A stretch of DNA of 64,000 nt from Variovorax sp. OAS795 (GTDB lineage Bacteria; Pseudomonadota; Gammaproteobacteria; Burkholderiales; Burkholderiaceae_C): contig NZ_JBEPOH010000001.1 of assembly GCF_040546685.1 (NCBI RefSeq), forward strand, positions 2,604,001-2,668,000, given 5' to 3'. Made by a program: the position numbers and the translations under genes. Under the pieces are notes generated by a model that saw only the letters and a program-made list of their open reading frames with translations, did no database searches and was not told the origin of the DNA. Shown one piece after another: positions 39,155-47,662 of this stretch (positions within the stretch are counted from its first letter, which is position 1; every line of letters starts with the position of its first letter).

Positions 39155-39702
39155 GGCAGGTCTCCGGCGACGAAGCCCGGAACCCGCACGCGCCGCTGCT
39201 CGTGCGCCGGCTGCTGCTCGGCGGAAAAGGCTTCCTGGTCTTCGGGCGCGAGCCGCAGGGCGCGCTCCAGGTTGTAGCGCGCGTCCCAGTCCTCGGGCGC
39301 GGCGCGCAGCAGGTCCCGCAGCCGCTGCTTGCCCAGTTCGAACAGGGGCAGCGCGCCGGCGTCCTGCGCCATGCCCTGGCGCAGGTACATGTTGCCCAGG
39401 TTGAACAGCGCCTGCTGCGCGACCGGGTCGCGTTCGCCGCCCTGGATCAGCGCCGCATAGCCCTTGAGCGCGGCGTCGTGTGCCCCGGCCTTCGACAGCG
39501 CGATGGCCTGGGCCAGCTGGAGCTGGCGCGGTGCCGAGACGGGCGCGGGCGTGGCATCCGCGCCGGCCGGGGTGGCCGCGATGCGGGCGACCTCGGCGTT
39601 CAGGGCTTGCGTGCGCTGCAGGCGCAGGCCGCGCTCCAGCGCCGCGCCGGCGCAGCACAGGCCCAGCACGCCGAAGACCAGGTGCACCGTGCGCCGCTTC
39701 AC
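39151..39702 (-). CDS. mxaK: MxaK-like membrane-anchored TPR-type protein
   Basis: 183 residues. One N-terminal membrane helix is followed by helical repeats (VAQQALFNLGNMYLRQG; DWDARYNLERALRL) of the tetratricopeptide type. MxaK is part of the dehydrogenase maturation set; its biochemical role is unknown. The GTG start overlaps the mxaC stop (GTGA). Confidence 0.82.
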   Translation of the reverse strand: MKRRTVHLVFGVLGLCCAGAALERGLRLQRTQALNAEVARIAATPAGADATPAPVSAPRQLQLAQAIALSKAGAHDAALKGYAALIQGGERDPVAQQALFNLGNMYLRQGMAQDAGALPLFELGKQRLRDLLRAAPEDWDARYNLERALRLAPEDQEAFSAEQQPAHEQRRVRVPGFVAGDLP

Positions 39703-40700
39703 GGGGTCTTCCGCCAGCTTTGCAGCTGCACCGCACGGCACGCGAGCAGGCCCGCGCAGCACAGCATCGCGGCAAGATAGAGCGCCGCGCCATGGTCCCG
39801 CCGCGGCACCCGCTCATGCAGGGTCAGCGGAAAATTCTGCTGCCGGTCGATCTCGGCCATGGCCGCGGCCATGGCATTGGAATCGTCCACCTGGTAGAGC
39901 CGGTAGGGCGTGGCCAGCGTCTTGAAGAACTGGTGCAGCGCCAATTCTTCGCCAAGCCCGTAGGCCGACACCGTCTCGGTGTTGAGGTTGGGCGAGTTCG
40001 GGCCGCTGCGCACGTAGATCCAGTACAGGCCGATCTTCTCGCGCGCGAGGCCGGCGTGGACGCGCTGGCGCGTGGCCTCGTCGAGCTGGGCGCCGCCATC
40101 CGAGACGATCAGGATCACGCGGCTCCCCGAATAGGCGCGGCCTTCGAATTCCTCGATGGCGGCCAGCAGTGCGGCGCCCATGCGTGTTTCGGGCAGGCCG
40201 CGCCCGATGGCGGTGGCGGCGAGCGCGGCCTGCACGGTGTCGGTCTTCTGCGTGAAGGGCACCGCCACGATCGGCACCGTGCTGAAGGTCATGAAGGCAA
40301 AGCGGTTGTCCGGCCGCTTGGCGACGAATTCGCCCAGAAGGTCGCGTACGACCTTGGCCTTGGGCTCCTGCGACATGCGCCCCGCCGTCTGCAGGCCGTT
40401 GGTATGGACGGTCGCGTCCATGCTGCTGCTGCGGTCCATGAGGATGAGCACCTCCGCGCCGCGCCCGGCACGCTCGACCACGGCGCCCGATTGCCCCGGC
40501 CCTGCGAGCCCGAGCACCGTGAACGCCATGGCGCCGGCCGCAAACGCGCGCCACATGAAACCCACCACGCGGCCGATGCGGTCCGACGGCAGCCAGGCCA
40601 GGTAGGAGAAGCCCAGCGTGTCGCTGCGCCGGCGCAGCAGCGGGAGCAGCGCGAGCGGCAGCAGCAGGAGCATCCAGGGCTGGGCGAGGTCGAAGCGCAT
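39699..40700 (-). CDS. mxaC: MxaC-like von Willebrand factor A protein
   Basis: 333 residues. The opening MRFDLAQPWMLLLLPLALLPLLRR is a BatA-like N-terminal membrane segment; the VWA motif is LILMDRSSSMDAT and a further helix stands near the C-terminus. It acts with MxaL, MxaA and MxaS in dehydrogenase maturation. I chose the ATG at 40700; a TTG at 40709 would overlap the mxaA stop in the same way as the neighbouring genes overlap. Confidence 0.85.
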   Translation of the reverse strand: MRFDLAQPWMLLLLPLALLPLLRRRSDTLGFSYLAWLPSDRIGRVVGFMWRAFAAGAMAFTVLGLAGPGQSGAVVERAGRGAEVLILMDRSSSMDATVHTNGLQTAGRMSQEPKAKVVRDLLGEFVAKRPDNRFAFMTFSTVPIVAVPFTQKTDTVQAALAATAIGRGLPETRMGAALLAAIEEFEGRAYSGSRVILIVSDGGAQLDEATRQRVHAGLAREKIGLYWIYVRSGPNSPNLNTETVSAYGLGEELALHQFFKTLATPYRLYQVDDSNAMAAAMAEIDRQQNFPLTLHERVPRRDHGAALYLAAMLCCAGLLACRAVQLQSWRKTP

Positions 40701-40705
40701 GGCCG

Positions 40706-41590
40706 TCAATGCCCGTGGCGTTTTTCAGCGTCGCGCAGCGCGCGGCACAGCGGCTTGAGCGGATAGGCGGCGTTGCGCGCCGTGGGCGCCGTGGGCGCTG
40801 CGGGCGCGCCGGCGCTCTCGGCAAAGAAGCGCCGCGTCGACTCGCGGTAGAAGTCTTCGAGCCGCGGCTGCAGCGGGCGCAGGTACGGCGCATCGGCCAG
40901 CAGCTGCGGCAGGCTGGCGCCATGCACCACGCGGCCGGCGCTGCGGTTGAGCGCGCGATGCACCACGCGCCATGCCTCGGGGCTGGTGGGGTCGCCGATC
41001 CGCCTGAGCTCGCGCCAGGCGCTGGCGAACGGAAGCTGCTGCGCCTCGCGCCTGTTGCGCCATGCCCACCAGCCGAACCAGGCGGCGATCACCGCCAGCA
41101 GCGCAAGCAGCGAGAGCTTCATCTGCTGCTCGGCGGCATGGGTCGGAAGCGGCGCGACCGGGCGGTCCGGCCGCAGCAGCTGCAGGTCGCCTTCGCCGAG
41201 CACATCGACCGGTGTCAGCGGCCCGATGCTGACCGCCCATGCGGGCAGCGAAAGCGGCACGCCCGATGCGGTCGCGATGCTGAGCGCCGGCAGCGAGATC
41301 GCGGTCAGCGCGCGCGGGGCGTTGATGACCTGGTAGTCGATGGCCAGCCAGCGACGGCCTTCGGCATCGCTTTCGATGCGCGGCGGCCGGCGTTCGAGCC
41401 AGAGGTCGATGCGCGCCGCGGCGGGCAGCGCGGCGGGCTGCAGCGGTTGGCCGTCCTGCTCGAGCAGCACGCGCTGCGTGAGCAGGTCGCCGATCACGTG
41501 GCCGAAGGCGCGCGGCTGCTCCACGGTGGAGGCAGCCGCCGCGCCGGCCGCCATGGCGAGTGCGAGCAAGGCCGCAGGCAGCCGCTTCAT
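40706..41590 (-). CDS. mxaA: MxaA-like exported membrane protein
   Basis: 294 residues. A Sec signal peptide (LPAALLALAMAAGAAAAS), a periplasmic domain, one membrane helix (LSLLALLAVIAAWFGWWAW) and a cytoplasmic tail are visible. MxaA is required for metal loading of calcium-type methanol dehydrogenase in model methylotrophs; here the only dehydrogenase is XoxF. It overlaps mxaS by four bases. Confidence 0.85.
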   Translation of the reverse strand: MKRLPAALLALAMAAGAAAASTVEQPRAFGHVIGDLLTQRVLLEQDGQPLQPAALPAAARIDLWLERRPPRIESDAEGRRWLAIDYQVINAPRALTAISLPALSIATASGVPLSLPAWAVSIGPLTPVDVLGEGDLQLLRPDRPVAPLPTHAAEQQMKLSLLALLAVIAAWFGWWAWRNRREAQQLPFASAWRELRRIGDPTSPEAWRVVHRALNRSAGRVVHGASLPQLLADAPYLRPLQPRLEDFYRESTRRFFAESAGAPAAPTAPTARNAAYPLKPLCRALRDAEKRHGH

Positions 41591-42462
41591 GCCGCCGTCT
41601 CCATGAAGTAGCGCGTGAGCGCCTCGGCATCGAAGCGGCCATGCAGGTGGAAGGGCGGCATGCCGTGCGCGTTGAACAAGGCGGTGAGTTCGGCGCGGCG
41701 CGCCGCGACCGCATCGCGCCATCGCGTGCGCAGCGATTCGCGCATCCAGAGGCTGCGCCGCACGCCGGTCTCGGCATCGCTCAGCGCGACCAGCGCGCGC
41801 GCCTCCGGCGGCTCGGTCTCCGCCGGGTCCCAGGCCACGAGCGGCACCACGCAGGCCGGGGCGAACTGCGCGAGCAGTTCGCCCAGCGCCGCGGTCGGCC
41901 AGTGGAAGTCGGACGCGAGGAACACCAGTCCGCCGCGGCCGACCAGCCGTTCGGTCGCGCGGCGCAGGCCCGCCAGTGCGCTCGCGTCCGTGGGCGGGGC
42001 ACCGGGCGTTGCGCGGCATTCGCGCAGCATCCGCGCCATCAGGCTGCCATTGCCGCGGCTGTGGCGCGCGGGCACGAACAGGTCTTCGCGCTCGCGCTGG
42101 TCGAAGGCCAGCAGGCCGACCGTGTCGCCGGCGCGAAACGCGCTGTAGCCCAGCGCCTCGACGAGGTCGGCCACCACGTCGAGCTTGCGCCGCTCGGCGC
42201 CGAAATGCATCGATGCCGAGACGTCCACCACCACGTGCACGGGAATGGCCACGCGCAGCCGGTGGATGCGCACCAGCCAGTCGCCCCGGCCGTCGCGCAC
42301 GCTGGCGCGCAGGTCGATGCGGCGAGGGTCGGGATGATCGAACAGGCGCCGGTGGGCGGCAAATTCCTGTCCGCTGCCCTGGCTCGATCCACGCTGCGCA
42401 CCCGGCCGCCAGCCGCCGAAGCGGCGCGGCAGCTGGTAGTGGAATTCATCGACGCGCTCCAT
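41587..42462 (-). CDS. mxaS: MxaS-like protein (DUF58/VWA)
   Basis: 291 residues. The DUF58-type domain contains the VWA-like motif VVVDVSASMHFG and the segment AFRAGDTVGLLAFD. DUF58 proteins work with MoxR ATPases, and mxaR lies directly upstream, so the pair probably acts as a chaperone unit in dehydrogenase assembly. Confidence 0.85.
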   Translation of the reverse strand: MERVDEFHYQLPRRFGGWRPGAQRGSSQGSGQEFAAHRRLFDHPDPRRIDLRASVRDGRGDWLVRIHRLRVAIPVHVVVDVSASMHFGAERRKLDVVADLVEALGYSAFRAGDTVGLLAFDQREREDLFVPARHSRGNGSLMARMLRECRATPGAPPTDASALAGLRRATERLVGRGGLVFLASDFHWPTAALGELLAQFAPACVVPLVAWDPAETEPPEARALVALSDAETGVRRSLWMRESLRTRWRDAVAARRAELTALFNAHGMPPFHLHGRFDAEALTRYFMETAA

Positions 42463-42488
42463 GGCCGGCTCGGTGTGTCGGGACGTGG

Positions 42489-43508
42489 TCAGGGCGCCGC
42501 GATCTTGTCCATGATCTGGGTGACGAGCGCTTCGGACAGCTCGGCCCGGCGCAGCTCGTACACCGGCGTGAAGAACACGCGGTGCCCGAGCACCGAGGGC
42601 AGCACCGCCGCAAGATCGGCCGGCTCCAGGTGCGATCGCCCCTCGAGCCAGGCGACGGTGCGCGCGGCGCGCAGCAGCGCGCTCATGCCGCGCGGGCTGG
42701 CACCGGCAAGAATCAGGCGGTCCATGTCCACGTTGTCCAGCCGGATGCCGAACTTCTGCGGCGTCTCGGTGGCTTCCCAGACATCGAGCACGTAGCGCTC
42801 GATGGTCTCGCTGGCGCGCACGCTGCGCTGCACCTCGGCGCCGATGGCGTTGAGCCGCTCCCACGGCAGGATGCCCGGCGCCACCTTGTCGATCAGGCTT
42901 TCGGTGTCGTGGTAGGCGGTGTCGAACACCAGCGATTTCCGGACGGCGCGGTCGCTCGGCTTGGGCATGTTCAGCTCGAACATGAAGCGGTCGCGCGCGG
43001 CCGAGGCCAGCTCGAAAGTCTCCTCGCGCTCCACCTTGTTGCGGTCGGCGAACACCGTCATGTGCGGAAAACTGTACTCGCGGTCGAAGGCCGAGACCGT
43101 GCGCTCGGCCATGGCGCGCAGGAGCAGCGACTGCACCTGCGGCCGGGCCCGGTTGATCTCGTTGAAGAAGAAGGTGACCAGGCGCTCGCCGTGGCGCAGC
43201 AGGGGACCGGGGTCGATGCGCGGCCGGCCCTCGGCATCGACATAGGTGTGATAGATGAGGTCGCCCGGCATCAGGTCGACCGTGCCCTCGACGCGCTCGA
43301 AGTCGCCGCCGATGGCGCGCGAGAAGGCGCGCAGCACCGTGGTCTTGCCGACGCCCACGTCGCCTTCGAGCAGCACATGGCCGCGCGCGAACAGCGCCAC
43401 GTTGATGAGCCGGATCGTGCCGGCCTGGCCGATCACCGCCTTTGCGACTTCGCTCTCGACGCGCAATGCGAGGCGCCGCCAGTCTTCGAGTTGTTCCTGG
43501 TTGCCCAT
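42489..43508 (-). CDS. mxaR: MoxR-family AAA+ ATPase
   Basis: 339 residues. Walker A is EGDVGVGKTT (about residue 50), Walker B FFFNEINRA; sensor and arginine-finger residues follow (ASPRGMSALLRAARTVAWL). MoxR proteins remodel partner complexes containing VWA proteins, here MxaS, MxaC and MxaL. It lies 31 bp after mxaD. Confidence 0.9.
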   Translation of the reverse strand: MGNQEQLEDWRRLALRVESEVAKAVIGQAGTIRLINVALFARGHVLLEGDVGVGKTTVLRAFSRAIGGDFERVEGTVDLMPGDLIYHTYVDAEGRPRIDPGPLLRHGERLVTFFFNEINRARPQVQSLLLRAMAERTVSAFDREYSFPHMTVFADRNKVEREETFELASAARDRFMFELNMPKPSDRAVRKSLVFDTAYHDTESLIDKVAPGILPWERLNAIGAEVQRSVRASETIERYVLDVWEATETPQKFGIRLDNVDMDRLILAGASPRGMSALLRAARTVAWLEGRSHLEPADLAAVLPSVLGHRVFFTPVYELRRAELSEALVTQIMDKIAAP

Positions 43509-43539
43509 GGTGTTGACCCGTGCCGCGCGCTGCCGCGGG

Positions 43540-44085
43540 CTACTTCGACTCCATCATCTTCTTCAGGTTGGCCAGGCCGCCGCGGTAGACCTCGGTCACG
43601 GCCTTGAGCGCGGCTTCGTCGTTCTGCTCGGGCGGCGGATTGTTGTTCGGAAAGGCGCGGTAGAAGGCGCCGCGCCACTCGACGACGGACTTGCCGCCGT
43701 CGGCCACCACCGAGAGGGTCGAGGTGTAGTTGGTCACCGGCAGCGCGCCGCCGTCCTTGGCACGGTAGCTGTACTTCTTCTGGGCGTCGTCGTAGCTCTC
43801 GAGCGTCTCGACCAGCGTGCCGCCGCCCTTGAGCTTGAGCGTGCGCACCGAACCTTCGGCATTGCCCTTGTCGGAAGGGCTTTCGGCCACGGCCGGATGC
43901 CAGTCCTTCAGCGCGTTGAAGTTCTTGACCTTGGCCCACACGGCATCGGCCGGCGCCTCGATGGTGACTTTCTCGCTCACCTTCTGGCGCGTGGGCCCGT
44001 GCGCGAGGCCAGGGGCCGAGGCCGCGAGGAGAGCGGATGCAAGAAGGACGCAGAAGGCCCGTCGGGCAGGAGGATGTGTCGGCAT
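43540..44085 (-). CDS. mxaD: MxaD-like SRPBCC-fold periplasmic protein
   Basis: 181 residues. A signal peptide with Arg pair (ARRAFCVLLASALLAASAPGLA) precedes a START/SRPBCC fold (KVTIEAPADAVWAKVKNFNAL). MxaD is reported to aid electron transfer between methanol dehydrogenase and its cytochrome. It belongs to the long minus-strand run beginning at xoxF. Confidence 0.82.
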   Translation of the reverse strand: MPTHPPARRAFCVLLASALLAASAPGLAHGPTRQKVSEKVTIEAPADAVWAKVKNFNALKDWHPAVAESPSDKGNAEGSVRTLKLKGGGTLVETLESYDDAQKKYSYRAKDGGALPVTNYTSTLSVVADGGKSVVEWRGAFYRAFPNNNPPPEQNDEAALKAVTEVYRGGLANLKKMMESK

Positions 44086-44134
44086 GGAAACGTCCGTGAT
44101 GAGGAAATAAGGTAGGTCGGTCGGCATGGAGGAT

Positions 44135-45124
44135 TCAGTGTTCCACCGGCGCGCCGATGAAGGCGCCGAACCCGCGGCTGTTCTGTCCCGTGGCAATGGT
44201 CTTGAGCTTCTGCCCGCTCGCGGCATCGAGCACCTGCACGTTGTCGTCCATCCAGTTCACGACATAGATGCGGTCGCCGTGCGCCGCGATGCCTTCGGGA
44301 TACCCGAAGCCGGGGAGGGTGCGCAGCACCTTGAGCGAAGCCGCATCGATCACGCTGACCGTGTCTTCGTGCTGGTTGGTCACGTACAGCAGCGCGCCGC
44401 CCTGGGCCAGCGCCGCGCCGTACGGCGCCTTGCCGACCTTCACGGTGGCAACGACCGCGGGCCGGCGCGGGTCGCGCACATCGACCACCGAGACGTCGTT
44501 GCTCTGCACGTTGAGCGCATAGAGCCGGGCGCGCGGCGCATCGTGCAGCAGCGCGAACGGATGGCTGCCGACGCGCACGCGCGCCAGCACCCGCTTTGCA
44601 CGCGCATCGACCACGGCCACGCTGTCGTCGTCGCGCTCGGCCACGAACACCGTGGCGCCGTCGGTGTGCGCGGCCACGCCGGCCGGCGCGCGGCCGACCG
44701 CGACCGAGGCCAGGGGCTTGGCCGCATCGGTGGCCGCCGCATCGAACACCAGCAGCCGGCTGCTGTACCAGTCCGCCACGTACAGGCGCTTGCCGTCGGC
44801 CGAGGCGTCGATGCCCACCGGACCGTCGCCGGCCGCCAGCGTGTTCACGACCTTCTGGGCGCGCATGTCGATGACCGAGATCGTCTTGCTGTCGGGGTTG
44901 GAAACGAACACCCGGCCGGCGCGGCTGGAGGCCACCACGCCCGCGGGCGACCGGCCGACCGGCACGGTGGCCACCACCTGCTGCGACGCGACATCGATCA
45001 CCGACACGTCGTGGCTGCCCTGGTTGGTGATGTAGGCGAAGGGCGCCGCCCACGCCGTGGCGCAGCAGAGCAGGGCCGCCGCGAGCCCGGTGCGCACAGG
45101 TGCCGCGGTCCCGGTCATGGCCAT
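44135..45124 (-). CDS. Exported YVTN beta-propeller protein
   Basis: 329 residues. After a signal peptide, seven or so repeats of about 42 residues contain YVTNQ-like or VSVIDVAS motifs (FAYITNQGSHDVSVID; LYVTNQHEDTVSVID). Such propellers accompany PQQ dehydrogenase systems and may bind cofactor or a partner protein. A second propeller gene lies at 50.75 kb on the other side of xoxF. Confidence 0.82.
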   Translation of the reverse strand: MAMTGTAAPVRTGLAAALLCCATAWAAPFAYITNQGSHDVSVIDVASQQVVATVPVGRSPAGVVASSRAGRVFVSNPDSKTISVIDMRAQKVVNTLAAGDGPVGIDASADGKRLYVADWYSSRLLVFDAAATDAAKPLASVAVGRAPAGVAAHTDGATVFVAERDDDSVAVVDARAKRVLARVRVGSHPFALLHDAPRARLYALNVQSNDVSVVDVRDPRRPAVVATVKVGKAPYGAALAQGGALLYVTNQHEDTVSVIDAASLKVLRTLPGFGYPEGIAAHGDRIYVVNWMDDNVQVLDAASGQKLKTIATGQNSRGFGAFIGAPVEH

Positions 45125-45140
45125 GTGCCCCGGCCGGCGC

Positions 45141-45512
45141 TCAGCGCGCGGTGGGAGGGCCGATGAAGCAGCCCTTGTTCACCTTGGCCTGCAGCGCCTT
45201 GTAGCGCTTGATGTCGGCCTGGAGCTTTTCGGAGTCGCGGATGTAGCCGCCGCGCTCGCCGCCGATGGTGGTGGCCTTGGCGGCGGTGCTCAGGTCCACG
45301 TATTCCGAATACCTGATCTCCCTGGCAATGGCATCGACCGCGCAGGAGCATTTGTTCGTCATCTCGAAGCGGCCCGCGTCCGGGTGCGCGGCCATGCATT
45401 CCTGCACGTACAGCACGCGGTCGACGGTGGGAAAGTCATTCGCGCGCTGCGGGGCGCCATGCACGGCCATCGGAAGGCCCAGAAGACACAGGAGGCGGAT
45501 TGTTTTTCTCAT
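45141..45512 (-). CDS. Small exported protein of unknown function
   Basis: 123 residues with a signal peptide (RLLCLLGLPMAVHGA). Four cysteines remain in the mature part: one in VQECM, two in KCSCAV and one in KGCFIG. No EF-hand loop of the lanmodulin type is present. Found between xoxJ-side genes and the propeller, it is likely to serve methanol dehydrogenase in the periplasm. I do not recognise a family name with confidence (possibly an MxaH/MxaE-type accessory). Confidence 0.65.
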   Translation of the reverse strand: MRKTIRLLCLLGLPMAVHGAPQRANDFPTVDRVLYVQECMAAHPDAGRFEMTNKCSCAVDAIAREIRYSEYVDLSTAAKATTIGGERGGYIRDSEKLQADIKRYKALQAKVNKGCFIGPPTAR

Positions 45513-45544
45513 GGCGTTCGCGTTGGAGTCAGGAAAAAGCGGCA

Positions 45545-46240
45545 TCAGCGCGCCGGCGCCCTGGCCCCGTCGATCAGGAGTTCTTCGGCGAGCAGGGGCG
45601 GGGCCGCGGGGCTCTCGCCCGGAATGGAAGTGCGAATGCCGTAGACGCCGCCCGGCACCGCGTCGGACAGCGTGAAGCGGTAGGTCTTGCCCGCGAACTT
45701 CTCGTACCTGGGCCGGTTCGGGTCGTCCAGGAAGGGGCTGAACGCGATCTCCTTGCCCTTGACCGTGCGGCCCTGGTAGCGCAGCGACACCTCGCGCACC
45801 TCGGCATCCTGGTAGATGGCCATGCGGATGCGCTTGCGGAAGTGGTACTCGGAGCCGCGCGTGAGGCGCTTCATCTCGCGCACGTCGTGCTCCAGGAAAT
45901 ACAGGATGACGGGGTTGCCCTCGGCGGCCGGCACCTCGGGCACCGCGAGCTTGCGCGCGCCGCTCAGGAACACGCCCCGGGCGTCGCAGCAGCCGCCGTC
46001 GGCCTTGGCGATCAGCGCCACGGTGACCTGGTCGGCAAAGGCCTCCTCGAAGCTGCCGGTCTTGCCGAAGCTGTAGCGCAGCAGCGTGGGCGCCTGCAGC
46101 CCCTGCAGCTGCGGCGTCATGAACAAGAGGCGTTCCGCGGCCGAAAAGTCGCGCTTGTCGGCCTCGGCATGCGGGGCCAGGGGAGCACAGAGCAGGGCGC
46201 AGAGCGAAAGGCGAATCGGAAAAGCAATGGCGAAGCGCAT
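45545..46240 (-). CDS. Exported protein of unknown function next to xoxJ
   Basis: 231 residues with a signal peptide (LSLCALLCAPLAPHAEA). The mature part is mostly beta and has a vicinal cysteine pair (GGCCDARG) and the segment YFLEHDVREMKRLTRGSEYHFRKR. It lies 11 bp downstream of xoxJ. The position suggests a periplasmic accessory of the XoxF system; no family is recognised. Confidence 0.65.
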   Translation of the reverse strand: MRFAIAFPIRLSLCALLCAPLAPHAEADKRDFSAAERLLFMTPQLQGLQAPTLLRYSFGKTGSFEEAFADQVTVALIAKADGGCCDARGVFLSGARKLAVPEVPAAEGNPVILYFLEHDVREMKRLTRGSEYHFRKRIRMAIYQDAEVREVSLRYQGRTVKGKEIAFSPFLDDPNRPRYEKFAGKTYRFTLSDAVPGGVYGIRTSIPGESPAAPPLLAEELLIDGARAPAR

Positions 46241-46251
46241 GGATGGCCTGG

Positions 46252-47142
46252 TCAGTTGTTGGGCACTCCGAACGAGGCGTCGACCAGCGGCACGCCGTAT
46301 TCCTTCAGGATGGCCTGGATCTCGGGTGCCTTGGCTTCGATCAACCCTTCGATCTGCTGCTTCCATTCGCGTTCGCCGTAGCGCACGCCCATGGCCATCT
46401 GGTAGTCCAGCCGCAGGCCCTTCTCGGACTTGAGCGGCAACACGACGAGCGCGGGGTTCTTCACGCGCCGGGCGAAGAAGCCGGCGATCGGGCCCCAGAC
46501 CACGACCGCATCGAGCTTGCCCTCGGCCAGGTCCTTCTCGACGATCTCGCCCGGGTACTGCGCGGGGTCGGCGCTCATGAGCTTGTAGGGCACGCCTTGT
46601 TCGAGCAGGCCGTGCTTGTTGAGCCATTGCGAGGCCGGGGAGCGGTCGTAGATGCCGATGCGCAGCGACTTGAGCTTGGCCGCATCGAGCTTGAGGAAAT
46701 CTTCCGCCGAAGCCACGTTGTCCATGCCCTTCCCCTTGGGAAAGACCAGCGCGTAGGTCGAGCGGTAGTAGGGCTTGGTGACCGAGACCTCGTCCAGGCC
46801 GACCGGCACGCCCATCACGATGTCGCAGGGGTAGTCCTGTCCGGGCAGCTTGTAGCGCAGCGTGTTGCGAAAGAACGCCAGCCGCTGCGGAAACGAGTAG
46901 TAGACGACCGGAAGGCCCAGCGTCTTGCCGAACAGCTCGGCGATGCGGTTCTCGATGCCTTCTCCCTTGGTGTTGGAGAAGGGCATGTTGTTGGGGTCCT
47001 GGCAGACGCGGAACTCCTTGCGTGCAGGCGTCTCCTGGGCCAGCGCGGGAACCACCGCGCAGCAGCATGCCGCGCCCAGGAGGCCCGCCCGCAGGCGAGC
47101 GCCGAGGGGAAAGAGCCTGCCAGCGCGCGGCCGGGCGGTCAT
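46252..47142 (-). CDS. xoxJ: XoxJ periplasmic binding-type protein
   Basis: 296 residues. The signal peptide is followed by an SBP_bac_3-like fold with FRVCQDPNNMPFSN at the start and IGIYDRSPASQWL in the middle, as in MxaJ/XoxJ. XoxJ is thought to bind and activate the dehydrogenase rather than carry a solute. It overlaps xoxG by four bases. Confidence 0.92.
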   Translation of the reverse strand: MTARPRAGRLFPLGARLRAGLLGAACCCAVVPALAQETPARKEFRVCQDPNNMPFSNTKGEGIENRIAELFGKTLGLPVVYYSFPQRLAFFRNTLRYKLPGQDYPCDIVMGVPVGLDEVSVTKPYYRSTYALVFPKGKGMDNVASAEDFLKLDAAKLKSLRIGIYDRSPASQWLNKHGLLEQGVPYKLMSADPAQYPGEIVEKDLAEGKLDAVVVWGPIAGFFARRVKNPALVVLPLKSEKGLRLDYQMAMGVRYGEREWKQQIEGLIEAKAPEIQAILKEYGVPLVDASFGVPNN

Positions 47143-47546
47143 TTGTTTTCTTCCACGCGGGCGCGTGTGATGGCGCCGTCGGACCGGCCCTTCAGGTAGG
47201 CATAGAGCTGGTTGATGTTTTCCATCACGGCCGGGTTGTTGCCGAAGCTCTGCATGCCCTTGTCGAGCCGCCCGTCGCGCACGGTCTTGATGAAGTCTTC
47301 CTTCTTCATGGTCTTGAGGCTGTTGATGAGCGAGGGGCCGACCATGCCTTCCTGGTTGGGACCGTGGCAGCGGTCGCAGGCCGCGGAGCGCCAGGTGCGG
47401 AAACCCTTCATGGTCTCGGGGTCCACCTTGTAGCCGTCGGTCACCTTGTAGGGCGCCGGGTCCGGCGCGGCGGCGACGGCCAGTGTGCAGGCCACGCCGG
47501 CAAGCAGTACGAGGGAAGGCAGCAACGTTGACTTACGAAATTTCAT
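47139..47546 (-). CDS. xoxG: Cytochrome c XoxG, electron acceptor of XoxF
   Basis: 135 residues. A signal peptide precedes a single heme motif CDRCH (Cys57, Cys60, His61); the later DKGMQSFG offers the Met ligand. XoxG takes electrons from PQQ in XoxF and passes them to the respiratory chain. The upstream gap to xoxF (116 bp) holds a hairpin. Confidence 0.92.
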   Translation of the reverse strand: MKFRKSTLLPSLVLLAGVACTLAVAAAPDPAPYKVTDGYKVDPETMKGFRTWRSAACDRCHGPNQEGMVGPSLINSLKTMKKEDFIKTVRDGRLDKGMQSFGNNPAVMENINQLYAYLKGRSDGAITRARVEENK

Positions 47547-47582
47547 GGCTCCTGGGTCTCCGGTATCTTTTGAAAGTACGGG

Positions 47583-47610
47583 GGGAGAGCCCTCGGTCGA
47601 GTGCTCTCCC
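47583..47610 (-). terminator. Hairpin between xoxF and xoxG
   Basis: GGGAGAGC and GCTCTCCC form a perfect 8-bp stem around a 12-base loop. No T run follows on the coding strand, so an mRNA-stabilising end or a partial terminator, giving more xoxF than xoxG-J mRNA, is more likely than full termination. Confidence 0.6.
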
Positions 47611-47662
47611 GGTCCGCATGTTGCGTCTATCTAAGAGTCGATGACGCCTCGGTGATAACGCA

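Noticed and set aside
45141..46240. Possible lanmodulin in the xox cluster
   Set aside because: Neither small exported protein has EF-hand loops of the DxDxDG type.
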